Origin: Elysia crispata
Taxonomy: Eukaryota; Mollusca; Gastropoda; Plakobranchidae
Length of the DNA stretch: 64,000 nucleotides
Assembly (NCBI GenBank): GCA_033675545.1
Contig: JAWDGP010005045.1
Coordinates: 32,501-96,500 of the forward strand
Direction: 5' to 3'
The notes below the pieces were generated by a model. It searched no databases and had not been told where the DNA came from. It saw nothing but the letters and a program-made list of their open reading frames with translations. The stretch's first letter is position 1; every line of letters begins with the position of its first letter. The position numbers were made by a program, and so were the translations under genes. Shown here in pieces: positions 1-11,100 of the stretch.

Positions 1-290
1 TTTCCATTACAAGTATTGATATACTAGATTTTTTTTTTGTTCATGAAATTGATTGGTACGTGTTTTTTGTTTTTTTTTCACAAAATTGAGAATTTTTTTT
101 CTCTTTGTTTTTGTTTTGTTGATGGCCAAAGTCCTAATTTTCCTATGTCTGACTTATAAGCTACATTCTTATGTCAAGTTCTTTCTAAAGGAGATTTAGT
201 TGCACCCCATAAGGGCTCTTTTGGCGTGGAGGCCTGAGCAGAACACTAACAAAACCAAAAAGAGACGGGATGGTTTTTTTGCTTCCCCAG

Positions 291-356
291 GTGATGATCC
301 TAATGCTAGAGAGTGCTTCGAACGCTGTTGTGGAGGTGGAGGCGGAGGTGGTGGTG
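291..356 (+). CDS. Candidate internal exon of the left-edge gene (Gly-rich)
   Basis: This is a candidate 66-nt internal exon. A pyrimidine-rich acceptor ending CCCCAG lies just before 291, and a consensus donor GTGAGT starts at 357. Read with two bases carried in, it encodes DDPNARECFERCC followed by a run of glycines. It ends one base into a codon, which matches the phase needed by the next candidate exon at 888. The CC pair before a Gly run could be a palmitoylated juxtamembrane or linker segment, but that is a guess. The upstream exons are outside the window. No transcript supports it; the case rests on two good splice signals and phase agreement. Confidence 0.5.
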
Positions 357-887
357 GTGAGTCCAACTTTTAAGGTTTTGTACAGAGAATAAAGAGTAAA
401 TAATAATGAAAAAAACTCTGCGTTTGCGGGGACATAAGGATACTCTCAGCTTTCCAACAAATTAATTAACTTTTTCAATGAGGATTCAAGAAGAAGGAAA
501 TATCAGCCAACCTCTCCCTCCTCTCCCTACACCCTAAACAGGTGTTAAAAATATGAATGTCTAATCATGTCAATTTTTTACATCAAGAATCTCAATGTTA
601 AAGTATATTCATGTAGTGATATATGTTATGGAAAAAAAGATTAAATGTCATCTTAAGCAGAAGATAAACTTATCTTTTTGGTGCAATTTCGGAACATCTG
701 ATTTGAACTTGCATTTTTTTAAAAAGAAAACTAAAAACATAGACCAGTTAATATGTTGGGTTCTCAATTCAGGTTGAATAATCAGATCGTCTGATAAAGA
801 ATACGAGAATTCCTCATCAAACAAGCTAGTAATATAATGTCTTATTTTAAAGCTTTCCTGTCCTTTCTCTTTTATCTCCAACCACAG

Positions 888-953
888 CACTAGCGGATAG
901 CTTTGCGAGCGCTCTGAAGAAATCAACCACTGAAATAGGCCCACCTTCTAGAG
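888..953 (+). CDS. Candidate internal exon of the left-edge gene
   Basis: A second candidate 66-nt exon. The acceptor is a pyrimidine tract ending CCACAG at 887. Joined to the 291-356 exon the frame reads LADSFASALKKSTTEIGPPS, a plausible polar coding segment. To reach the terminal exon in phase the donor must be the GT at 954 (AGAG then GTCGGA). That donor is weak, because it lacks the usual purine-A-G at positions +3 to +5. Both internal exons are 66 nt and of the same phase, so either could be skipped without changing frame. If the weak donor is not used, the frame stays open into the TTC tract and encodes a poly-Ser tail. Confidence 0.45.
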
Positions 954-1010
954 GTCGGAGGACTGTCATAGCCGCCTCAGTGTTGGATCATATTGTTGTC
1001 GCTGTTGTTG

Positions 1011-1281
1011 CTTCTTCTTCTTCTTCTTCTTCTTCTTCTTCTTCTTCTTCTTCTTCTTCTTCTTCTTCTTCTTCTTCTTCTTCTTCTTCTTCTTCTTCTT
1101 CTTCTTCTTCTTCTTCTTCTTCTTCTTCTTCTTCTTCTTCTTCTTCTTCTTCTTCTTCTTCTTCTTCTTCTTCTTCTTCTTCTTCTTCTTCTTCTTCTTC
1201 TTCTTCTTCTTCTTCTTCTTCTTCTTCTTCTTCTTCTCCTCCTCCTCCTCCTTCTTCTTCTTCTTCGTCTTCTTCTTCTTC
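1011..1281. repeat. TTC/GAA trinucleotide microsatellite in an intron
   Basis: About 75 uninterrupted TTC triplets run from 1011 to 1237. Four to five CCT triplets follow, then a second TTC run with one GTC interruption to about 1281. On the plus strand this reads as poly-Ser or poly-Leu and on the minus strand as poly-Lys; these open frames are artefacts of the repeat. It lies in the putative last intron of the left-edge gene, about 60 bases past the weak donor at 954. Confidence 0.95.
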
Positions 1282-1768
1282 TCTTTTTTCCTCATCATTT
1301 TTCGTTGCTGCTGCTTCAAATCAGCGTTTTAAAATATTTTTATCTCTATATTTGTCTTTGAATTTATCTCTTCTAAAATGAAACTTACCTGTTCTTGTTG
1401 TTACTTTTGCTGTTGTTTTTGTTTTGATTGCTGCTATAAACGAGCGTATTAATTCTATACATCTCCCAATTTATCTATGAATACAATACCGTGTAGTCCT
1501 TGTTCCATGCCCTTGCGACATACCTGCTTCGGACAGCATCACCCTGTAGTCTCCTCAGTCATGTGCTTCTGTCGTGAGTCGTGTTGACTTGCGTTTCGCA
1601 TTTCCAGATTTATAGGTGTTTTTTTCTGTGCGGCAGATAGTATTTTTGTATGTATGCATGTCTGCACATCTATCCCTTTATCTATCTGTCTAGCTACCTA
1701 TTTATCTGCCTTTCTATTTGCATGTCTGTCTGCCTGTCAGCTGTCATTCTTTCCACATCCTTATATAA

Positions 1769-1778
1769 TCTATATATA

Positions 1779-1821
<43 letters not shown>
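1769..1821. repeat. AT dinucleotide microsatellite
   Basis: An alternating TA tract with a few C interruptions at its left end. It sits in the intron before the terminal exon and follows a stretch of decayed TCTATCTG-type repeats (about 1670-1745). Confidence 0.9.
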
Positions 1822-1823
<2 letters not shown>

Positions 1824-2289
1824 ATTTATATTCTCCAAAACCTTCATTATCTATTTACCTATCTACTATTATAAACAACTAGTTATTTGCTTGTCCAATG
1901 CCTTTTTAAATGCCACAATACTGTAGTGTATGTATCTATTATCATGACACAATTTAGCCAAGTATCGAATCCGACCTATTCACAGTGTTAACCAGTTGTG
2001 TCGCTTTGCGGAAAGCGTCTTATCTTAGAATCCAAGATAAAAATTATTTAATGGATAGCTAAAGCCTCTTTTATGAAAGAACGATCCCTTGACAAACCAG
2101 CACAGATTATTCAACAACTTTATGGATAAATCTATTAAAGGAATGCCATGAGCTTTAGTTAAAGAAGTTGTTCATAATTATGTATATTTTGTCCTCCGTT
2201 GGTTCATTTACTTCATAATCATATGAAATATAGTGAATCAGGTTTTAATAACAGCTTTTTAAAATTTTCTATTTTCTATCAATGAGCAG

Positions 2290-4295
2290 CAATTTCTCAA
2301 CACAGCGGAAACGCGAAGGTCGAATCAGCTCAGGTGAGCAAAGCTCCATCAAGAACCGGGTCCAAACCGCCTTCCCGCGGATCGTCCCGGGCCAACCAGC
2401 AGACTGCGACAGAACTGGCCACGACCGAGGAAGAGGATTTCCAAGGCAACGCCACGGCCAATCAGCTGGAGCAGCAGGATTCAGAATGCTGGGCGTGCTT
2501 GCCCAATCTCGACAGGTCCCATAACCGTGCTATGACGTCATCACAGACCCGCCAGGCCGTGCCGCGGTACAGCGTCGCCCGCCACTATCCCGTCATGCCA
2601 TCCAAGTACGGCGGGCAGGGCAGGTACGGACCAGAGATAAAGATGGTGGACAGCAGGCGAGCCGCGAGCGGGAGCGTGAAGAAAACTGCCCGCGGCGTGC
2701 TGCCCGGTTTCCAGCCATGCTCACAGTACCTATTGGGCGAGTCAGTTGGTGATGTGGACACCGAGCAAATTGCCCCGAGGGTACCGTCCAAGAAGGTCAG
2801 AGTTCGTAGACGCGCACCAATGCATGGAAGGTTTGACCGCGCCACGGTAGATATCATGGAATGCGGAGCGGATGAGGTTGATGAAGATGACGACGACTTT
2901 GACGAGGAAGGAAGCTATGATGGTGGGGCCATGGTGGGACCTAAAGGTAATATTCTTCCTGTGCCGTTCCGAAAAGAAACAGTTAACATGCGAAGAGATG
3001 CTGGCCATGTAGACCCCATGTACTTTGACGACGGTCATTGTTCCAACCAAAGCAATTCCTTTGGGACACACAGCCACGAAATGCCACGTTCTGAGACAGG
3101 ACAGAACTACAGCAGCGCACAAGAGACGCACGCCTACGGATCTCGCGGCAGGACTCCCGTGTACCGCAACAATCATGCCGCAGACTCTGATTCTGACGAC
3201 TGCGAAGATGATAGCGAGAATGATGGCGCTGGTGAGGATGGTGACGAGAACGAGAACGGAGACGCCATTGAAGACGGTGATGATAATGACGCCGATGGTG
3301 ATGATGATGACGATGAAGATGATGACAATGGTTTCCCATTAAACCCTCCGCCTCAAAGGCCTCCCCCGAGACGGAGGCCTCGAAGATTTCAGGGTCGACG
3401 GGCCCACTATCCTCCTGACGATGATGGCTACTCGTCTCCGGGCGGAATGTCGGAAAGTGACGCCGGAGGCCGCAGCAGAGATCCTCTCTCTATGGAAGCT
3501 ACAACCAGACAGGCCCGTAAAAACTTTTTCAGCCGTGAGACACGCCAACTCTCCTACCCGCCAGCAACTGCCACGGTAAACCCTCGGCGCCCACAAGGAA
3601 GGGTGTCCCGACAAGAACTGGCTAACCATAATGCCGTCAGAAAAATCCAACAGGGCGGGCCCGGCATAACTCTCTCGCCCCACTCGGCTGCTCCAGGCAC
3701 GCCGCCCGTTGTCTACAGCAACTGCCCTTCCCCAGCCCAGCATCGTTTCGAGCCTCTCAAGACCTCGTCTCCATGTACAGTGACGCCTGTTGATTATTGC
3801 AGAGCCACCCCTCCTTACCACTACCAGCATCAGCAACATCATCATCAGACTCGGAATCTCCCATACGCCAACATCCAAAGCTACAGCAATCCCCCATCTT
3901 ACGACCAGCAAGGTCGAGAGAACATCGACGAGCGTGAAAGACAAAACCGCACGTGCGGCGGCCCAGGCAGCTTACGACGCCCCCGTCACAGTCTTCAAGG
4001 TTGGGATGGTTCTGTTCAGTCAGGGACTCCTGCTTCACCATTGCCTGTGCCATATGCACCAGCCCCGTCTTTATCTGAATACCCAGCACCTCCCGTCAGA
4101 AGGCAAAAGGTTAAAGGTATTCTCAAGAAAACTAGCGCTTATGGGAGCTCACACTCTGCGCGAGGCAGTGAGTGGACTTCCGGTGAAAGCCAAGCGAGGT
4201 CGGCCACCATGAACGGGTATGGACATCCGCCTAAAAGGCCAAACAGGTACCCTCCAGCCTACTCGCCCCCGGCTTTCGACCAGTTTGTCGTTTGA
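2290..4295 (+). CDS. Terminal exon of an unrecognised protein: long disordered tail with acidic, PPxY and PDZ-ligand-like motifs
   Basis: The frame is open from an acceptor CAG at 2287-2289 (an alternative ends at 2305) to TGA at 4293. Numbered from codon 2334 there are 653 residues; about 14 more precede it, and the real start lies upstream of the window. I do not recognise the protein. It is low-complexity and charged throughout, with no membrane segment or folded domain visible. Residues about 176-194 and 283-333 are Asp/Glu runs, and about 335-357 are Pro/Arg-rich. PPSY (about 520) and PPAY (near the end) are PPxY motifs that WW domains bind. The last residues, DQFVV, fit a class II PDZ ligand. 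Together these suggest the cytoplasmic tail of a membrane or scaffold protein, which is inference. GC content and codon use are clearly higher than in the surrounding DNA, supporting real coding. Confidence 0.8.
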
Positions 4296-4650
4296 CTGGA
4301 GCATTAAGCCACTGTTTAATAATTTTTTCAAAATTTTTGCTTTGGTTTGAGCTAGAGGGTGGCACTAGAATTTTATTGCTGAGCAAAACATGTTTAGCTC
4401 GTGAGCTGGCCAGGGCACTTCATTATTATGACTGTGACCGGAAATAAACTCGTTTCTATTGACATAAATACAAACCACCAAGGAATTTTCGTGTTTTTTT
4501 TCCCAATCATGATGCTCGAAGATCGACTCCTACCGACAGTGCTTGGAACAGCCTTTGAGATCCATTCATGGGGAAGACTGCCGCCTGCTCTATGAGTCAA
4601 AAGCTCGTTCATTGATTGATACCCGCGATGGCAACATACAGCAATAAACT
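4296..4650 (+). promoter_or_regulatory. Putative 3' UTR with two AATAAA signals
   Basis: Two AATAAA hexamers follow the stop at 4293-4295, at 4443-4448 and 4643-4648. Either could direct cleavage and polyadenylation of the left-edge gene. Nothing else is visible in this stretch. Confidence 0.5.
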
Positions 4651-5154
4651 TACAGAGGCAGAGAGTACAAAGATCTTAGATTTTCCAAATATTGACGCTG
4701 AAATGTTTGAAAACTGCAGCAAATAATTTGATCAACATTTAATATATATAATAATAAATAGCAATATTGTCAGCTTGAAAGCAAATGTGTATAAGAAATG
4801 AATTTTTATCATGCTCGAGAAAACGAGAAAATGCGAGTAGCAATGTTAACTTGAAGGTTGTTAGGCATTAATTTAAAGAAATGCTCGCTGACAACTTTAA
4901 AATATTTCAATTCCACTCCTATCGATTGCCCCAAGACAGAAACAAAATGTCTTACACAACTACGATACAGTATTTATTCAACACAGTCGAGAACTTGCTT
5001 TCGAAAGATAAAATGAATGTCTTCAAACCAACGGAGAAATCAGCTCAAGGTTTGTCACTGATAAATGATGGAGGAAGTGAACACAATGTCAAAAAAAGAG
5101 GCGCTCTGAACTAAGAGTGGAGATGAGTAGGTAAGAGAGAAAGAAAGAGTTAAC

Positions 5155-5187
<33 letters not shown>

Positions 5188-6788
5188 AGGGGAGACGAAG
5201 AAGAGAGAAAGAGGAAGAGAGCGAGCACTTTAAATAAAGAGAAAACATTTAAAAATACTCAGAAATGAATACGAGCAAAGGGGAGAAAATAAACTGTCGG
5301 AAATATTGTTATTAAGAGAGAAAGTTATAAAGTGAACTGTTAGTTAAGGAAGAGAAGTAAACAGTTTTACGTAGTACACTTTTCTCATGTGTCGGAAAGC
5401 TATACTGCTTGGAATAATAAGATCACAATCATGTTTTCTAGGAAAATACTTGCATACATTGTTTTATAAAATTCTTATACCAAAGGTTCTTGTTTTACAG
5501 TGGTTTCTTGTTTATATATATTTCTGCTAGTACTCTAGCGTCGCATGTACATTATTATTACTATACTCTAGCGCGGAGACTCTCTGCGTTGTATACTATT
5601 AAAGATGAACATGTACCCACCTAAATCTTCGTGTTGCTCAAGTTATCAGTTCAGAGAATGTCAGCATAACTTTGAGTGGATGTAAGAACTTTTTTTTTTT
5701 AAATCAAAACTCCATTCTCTCAGATACCGTTGCTGCAATGTTATATCCCCAGCCCTGTCGATTTTGTAAGAGGGCGTCTTTTTTGGAGCTAAGTAACTGA
5801 ATACAAGCAGTTCTTGCTGGGATCATGATTTCATCAGTGTCTCTCAAAGAAATAAAATGTGACATGAAGGAATATCATGTGATGACAAAGTCGCTGATCA
5901 ATCCGGTCTTGAACTTGCTGCACTGATCAGCTCTCTGTACTAAAGACCTGTGCTACAAATGTTTTATCGAATGATTCTCACCCGTTTCGAGTGAAATAGA
6001 AAGATAAATATTTTTTTTCAATTTTTATCATTTTATAGCTTATCATTCCCTATAGTAGGATTGGTCTAAAAAAACAAAAAAAAAAAAACAAAACAAAAAA
6101 AACAAAAAAAAACACGTTAACTGATTTAGAACAATCGCGTTTTGAATGGGCACCAAGGGTTCTGTTATAAATTCTCTACGGGATGCGACATTTTCAGCGG
6201 GCCCTGTTCCCGAGTTGTTTCAAACCAGATAAGTCACGCTGTTTCGGCATTTTCATTGGTTGATATTCTGGTCTTGCAGTCTGTGACAGCAGTCCTGTAA
6301 CTTTCAATCTACCATACAGAACTCAATCCTTGTTTTATCGCATAACAAAGAGCAAAATAAGATATACACACTTCGCGCATATTGCCATGAACAAACAAAA
6401 TTATAAAGTGAAATAATATCAGAATAAGGAATACTTGGCAGTTTACATGGTCCAAGCCCACTTTGTTTGGAAAACCAGTTCTATGGAAAAATCTTTTAAC
6501 GTACATAATTATGTTTTCACCGCTTCATTGAACTCCTATTCGCATTTTTTTCTGGGTTAGAGCTTTGTTTTTCAGTCTTTGGTTTCGGATCTAATACAGC
6601 TTCTTACTAAATTGTTTGCCAAGAATTTTAAACTATCTTTAGCACAGAATGGTCACTGACCCATACGAATGCTAACCTTTATAACTATTTTTTTTAAAGT
6701 CTCCATAAACAATAACTTTCATCGTTTCTTTATAAATTTTTAATGACAAGACGTTTCTTATCGCTCATTCAAGACGGGGACTGGTTTA
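4651..6788. other. Intergenic stretch without a supported gene
   Basis: Only short chance frames occur. A GA tract followed by a G run lies at about 5155-5190 and an A-rich CAAAA tract at about 6068-6112. I see no conserved motif. Confidence 0.6.
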
Positions 6789-7255
6789 GACACACTATAG
6801 ATAATAATAGAATAAGAATTTCGTCATATCTCTCTAGACATACAATAAATAATAAAAGAATTAGAAGTTCGCAATACCTCTCTAGACATACGATAAATAA
6901 TAAAAGAATTAGAAGTTCGTCATATCTTTCTAGACATACGACAAAAAATAATAGAATCAGAAGTTCGTCATATCTCTAGAGACATACGATAAATGATAAA
7001 AGAATTAAAAGTTCGTCATATCTTTCTAGACATACGATAAAAAATAATAGAATTAGAAGTTCATCATATCTCTATAGACATACGATAAATGATAAAAGAA
7101 TTAAAAGTTCGTCATATCTCTATAGACATTCGATAAAAAATAATAGAATTAGAAGCGTCATATTTCTCTAGGCACTATAAATAATAATAGAATTAGAAGT
7201 TCGTCATATCTCTCTAGACATACGATAATTATTAATAGAATTGGAAGTTTGTTAT
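6789..7255. repeat. 48-bp minisatellite, about 9-10 units
   Basis: Head-to-tail units carry TCTAGACATACGATAAA and AGAATTAGAAGTTCGTCAT in each copy. The AGACA landmark recurs at 6836, 6884 and 6932, exactly 48 bases apart. Later units drift by small insertions and deletions. Because 48 is a multiple of three the first units translate as an open frame, but the frame does not persist along the array. I read it as non-coding. Confidence 0.9.
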
Positions 7256-7259
7256 CTGT

Positions 7260-7440
7260 GCGCCAACAATGTGACTATCAAGATGGACATGGTCACCAGA
7301 AAGCTCAGTCGATACAATGGACTGATAATCAGATCTAGGGTTCGAATCCTAGTTAGACCACCAGGTATTGTACGAAGGGTTCTACCTAACAATGTCTATA
7401 TATAGCTTCACGGAAAGCCGCCGTCTCGGTGTATCATTCA
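7260..7440 (+). mobile_element. tRNA-derived SINE-like fragment
   Basis: AGCTCAGTCGATACAATGG (A-box-like) at about 7294 is followed by AGGGTTCGAATCCTAG, a near-perfect pol III B box with a T-arm-like stem, and then by about 100 bases of unrelated tail. The anticodon arm is imperfect and has no U33, and the acceptor arms pair only in part, so it is not a working tRNA gene. Its ends are uncertain. Confidence 0.55.
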
Positions 7441-8104
7441 TCAGGAGATAAATAGATCTAAAAATAGACAAAGATGAAAAAAAAAAAAAACTAAAACACA
7501 AAGTCGGTATTTCAATGTATCGGTTACCATCAAAGTGTCACATGCGAACTCTTTGAGTGAATAGTGAACATTTTCTAGAAAAATACCAGAGACTAGAAAA
7601 TTATTATCACTGATGTCTCGGCTACAATCTGTCGTAGAGTCACCTGGTGCTGGGATCGGACACATCTACACAACCCCAAACAAGCATCGGACATAATTAT
7701 CATTGAACATTATAATAGTAAATTTTACAACTTAACATGACACATTTTTTCATTGATTGTTTTGAGAGCGCATTCTTTTTCGTGGTCAACTGTTTTACAC
7801 AGCTTATTGTTTTCCTATAAATGAATAATTTTGACAGCTTTAAGTACATGTCAATAAAATCTTGTTTATTATCACTCACAGCAGTACCGCAGGGCTGAGA
7901 CAAAATCTTCCACGCTAAACGGTTGGATCAAATGGGTAACGAGCAGAACAGACATGGAAAATCAAATGAGGTGAGAACGCATGACATTGTTATAAGAAAA
8001 GTAGTCACTCGAAGCTAGAGGCGGAGATCACTAAGTCAGTGAGAGATCGAAGATCGCAAGAGTCAAGTCATATAGAGCAGTGGGTGAATGTGCCATAATC
8101 CATA

Positions 8105-11100
8105 ACAGTGGGTAGATTATATGCCTTAGTAAATGAAGCATCCAACAGGGCAAAGAGCGGGGTCACATGAAGTAGTTGGTGGATACATGCCTTAGTCCAT
8201 GAAGCATCCAACAGGGCAAAGAGCGGGGTCACATGAAGTAGTTGGTGGATACATGCCTTAGTTCATGAAGCATCCAACAGGGCAAAGAGCGGGGTCACAT
8301 GAAGTAGTTGGTGGATACATGCCTTAGTTCATGAAGCATCCAACAGGGCAAAGAGCGGGGTCACATGAAGTAGTTGGTGGATACATGCCTTAGTCCATGA
8401 AGCATCCAACAGGGCAAAGAGCGGGGTCACATGAAGTAGTTGGTGGATACATGCCTTAGTCCATGAAGCATCCAACAGGGCAAAGAGCGGGGTCACATAA
8501 AGCAGTGGGTAGATACATGCCTTAGTCCATGAAGCATCCAACAGGGCAAAGAGCGTGGTCACATAAAGCAGTGGGTAGATACATGCCTTAGTCCATGAAG
8601 CATCCAACAGGGCAAAGAGCGGGGTCACATGAAGTAGTTGGTGGATACATGCCTTAGTTCATGAAGCATCCAACAGGGCAAAGAGCGGGGTCACATAAAG
8701 CAGTGGGTAGATACATGCCTTAGTCCATGAAGCATCCAACAGGGCAAAGAGCGGGGTCACATGAAGTAGTTGGTGGATACATGCCTTAGTCCATGAAGCA
8801 TCCAACAGGGCAAAGAGCGGGGTCACATGAAGTAGTTGGTAGATACATGCCTTAGTCCATGAAGCATCCAACAGGGCAAAGAGCGGGGTCACATGAAGTA
8901 GTTGGTGGATACATGCCTTAGTTCATGAAGCATCCAACAGGGCAAAGAGCGGGGTCACATAAAGCAGTGGGTAGATACATGCCTTAGTTCATGAAGCATC
9001 CAACAGGGCAAAGAGCGGGGTCACATGAAGCAGTGGGTAGATACATGCCTTAGTCCATGAAGCATCCAACAGGGCAAAGAACGGGTCACATGAAGCAGTG
9101 GGTAGATACATGCCTTAGTCCATGAAGCATCCAACAGGGCAAAGAGCGGGGTCACATGAAGCACTGGGTAGATACATGCCTTAGTCCATGAAGCATCCAA
9201 CAGGGCAAAGAGCGGGGTCACATGAAGTAGTTGGTGGATACATGCCTTAGTTCATGAAGCATCCAACAGGGCAAAGAGCGGGGTCACATGAAGCAGTGGG
9301 TAGATACATGCCTTAGTCCATGAAGCATCCAACAGGGCAAAGAGCGGGGTCACATGAAGCAGTGGATAGATACATGCCTTAGTCCATGAAACATCCAACA
9401 GGGCAAAGAGCGGGGTCATATGAAGTAGTTGGTGGATACATGCCTTAGTCCATGAAGCATCCAACAGGGCAAAGAGCGGGGTCACATGAAGTAGTTGGTG
9501 GATACATGCCTTAGTTCATGAAGCATCCAACAGGGCAAAGAGCGGGGTCACATGAAGTAGTGGGTAGATACATGCCTTAGTCCATGAAGCATCCAACAGG
9601 GCAAAGAGCGGGGTCACATGAAGTAGTTGGTGGATACATGCCTTAGTCCATGAAGCATCCAACAGGGCAAAGAGCGGGGTCACATGAAGTAGTTGGTGGA
9701 TACATGCCTTAGTCCATGAAGCATCCAACAGGGCAAAGAGCGGGGTCACATGAAGTAGTTGGTGGATACATGCCTTAGTTCATGAAGCATCCAACAGGGC
9801 AAAGAGCGGGGTCACATGAAGCAGTGGGTAGATACATGCCTTAGTCCATGAAGCATCCAACAGGGCAAAGAGCGGGGTCACATGAAGCAGTGGATAGATA
9901 CATGCCTTAGTCCATGAAACATCCAACAGGGCAAAGAGCGGGGTCACATGAAGTAGTTGGTGGATACATGCCTTAGTCCATGAAGCATCCAACAGGGCAA
10001 AGAGCGGGGTCACATGAAGTAGTTGGTGGATACATGCCTTAGTCCATGAAGCATCCAACAGGGCAAAGAGCGTGGTCACATGAAGTAGTGGGTAGATACA
10101 TGCCTTAGTTCATGAAGCATCCAACAGGGCAAAGAGCGGGGTCACATGAAGTAGTGGGTAGATACATGCCTTAGTTCATGAAGCATTCAACAGGGCAAAG
10201 AGCAGGGTCACATGAAGCAGTTGGTGGATATATGCCTTAGTCCATGAAGCATCCAACAGGGCAAAGAGCGGGGTCACATGAAGTAGTTGGTGGATACATG
10301 CCTTAGTCCATGAAGCATCCAACAGGGCAAAGAGCGGGGTCACATGAAGCACTGGGTAGATACATGCCTTAGTCCATGAAGCATCCAACAGGGCAAAGAG
10401 CGGGGTCACATGAAGTAGTTGGTGGATACATGCCTTAGTTCATGAAGCACCCAACAGGGCAAAGAGCGGGGTCACATGAAGCAGTGGGTAGATACATGCC
10501 TTAGTCCATGAAGCATCCAACAGGGCAAAGAGCGGGGTCACATGAAGCAGTGGATAGATACATGCCTTAGTCCATGAAACATCCAACAGGGCAAAGAGCG
10601 GGGTCATATGAAGTAGTTGGTGGATACATGCCTTAGTCCATGAAGCATCCAACAGGGCAAAGAGCGGGGTCACATGAAGTAGTTGGTGGATACATGCCTT
10701 AGTCCATGAAGCATCCAACAGGGCAAAGAGCGGGGTCACATGAAGTAGTGGGTAGATACATGCCTTAGTCCATGAAGCATCCAACAGGGCAAAGAGCGGG
10801 GTCACATGAAGTAGTTGGTGGATACATGCCTTAGTCCATGAAGCATCCAACAGGGCAAAGAGCGGGGTCACATGAAGTAATTGGTGGATACATGCCTTAG
10901 TCCATGAAGCATCCAACAGGGCAAAGAGCGGGGTCACATGAAGTAGTTGGTGGATACATGCCTTAGTTCATGAAGCATCCAACAGGGCAAAGAGCGGGGT
11001 CACATGAAGCAGTGGGTAGATACATGCCTTAGTCCATGAAGCATCCAACAGGGCAAAGAGCGGGGTCACATGAAGCAGTGGATAGATACATGCCTTAGTC

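Noticed and set aside
966-1381. Poly-Lys, poly-Ser and poly-Leu frames
   Set aside because: They are the three readings of a TTC microsatellite. Only the Ser frame is kept as a possible read-through of the neighbouring exon.
2585-4089. Minus-strand and other-frame ORFs of 90-201 codons under the terminal exon
   Set aside because: They are shadows of the long plus-strand frame, with no recognisable motif.
7290-7360. Functional tRNA gene
   Set aside because: The B box is good, but the acceptor stem and anticodon loop are defective, so a SINE head fits better.
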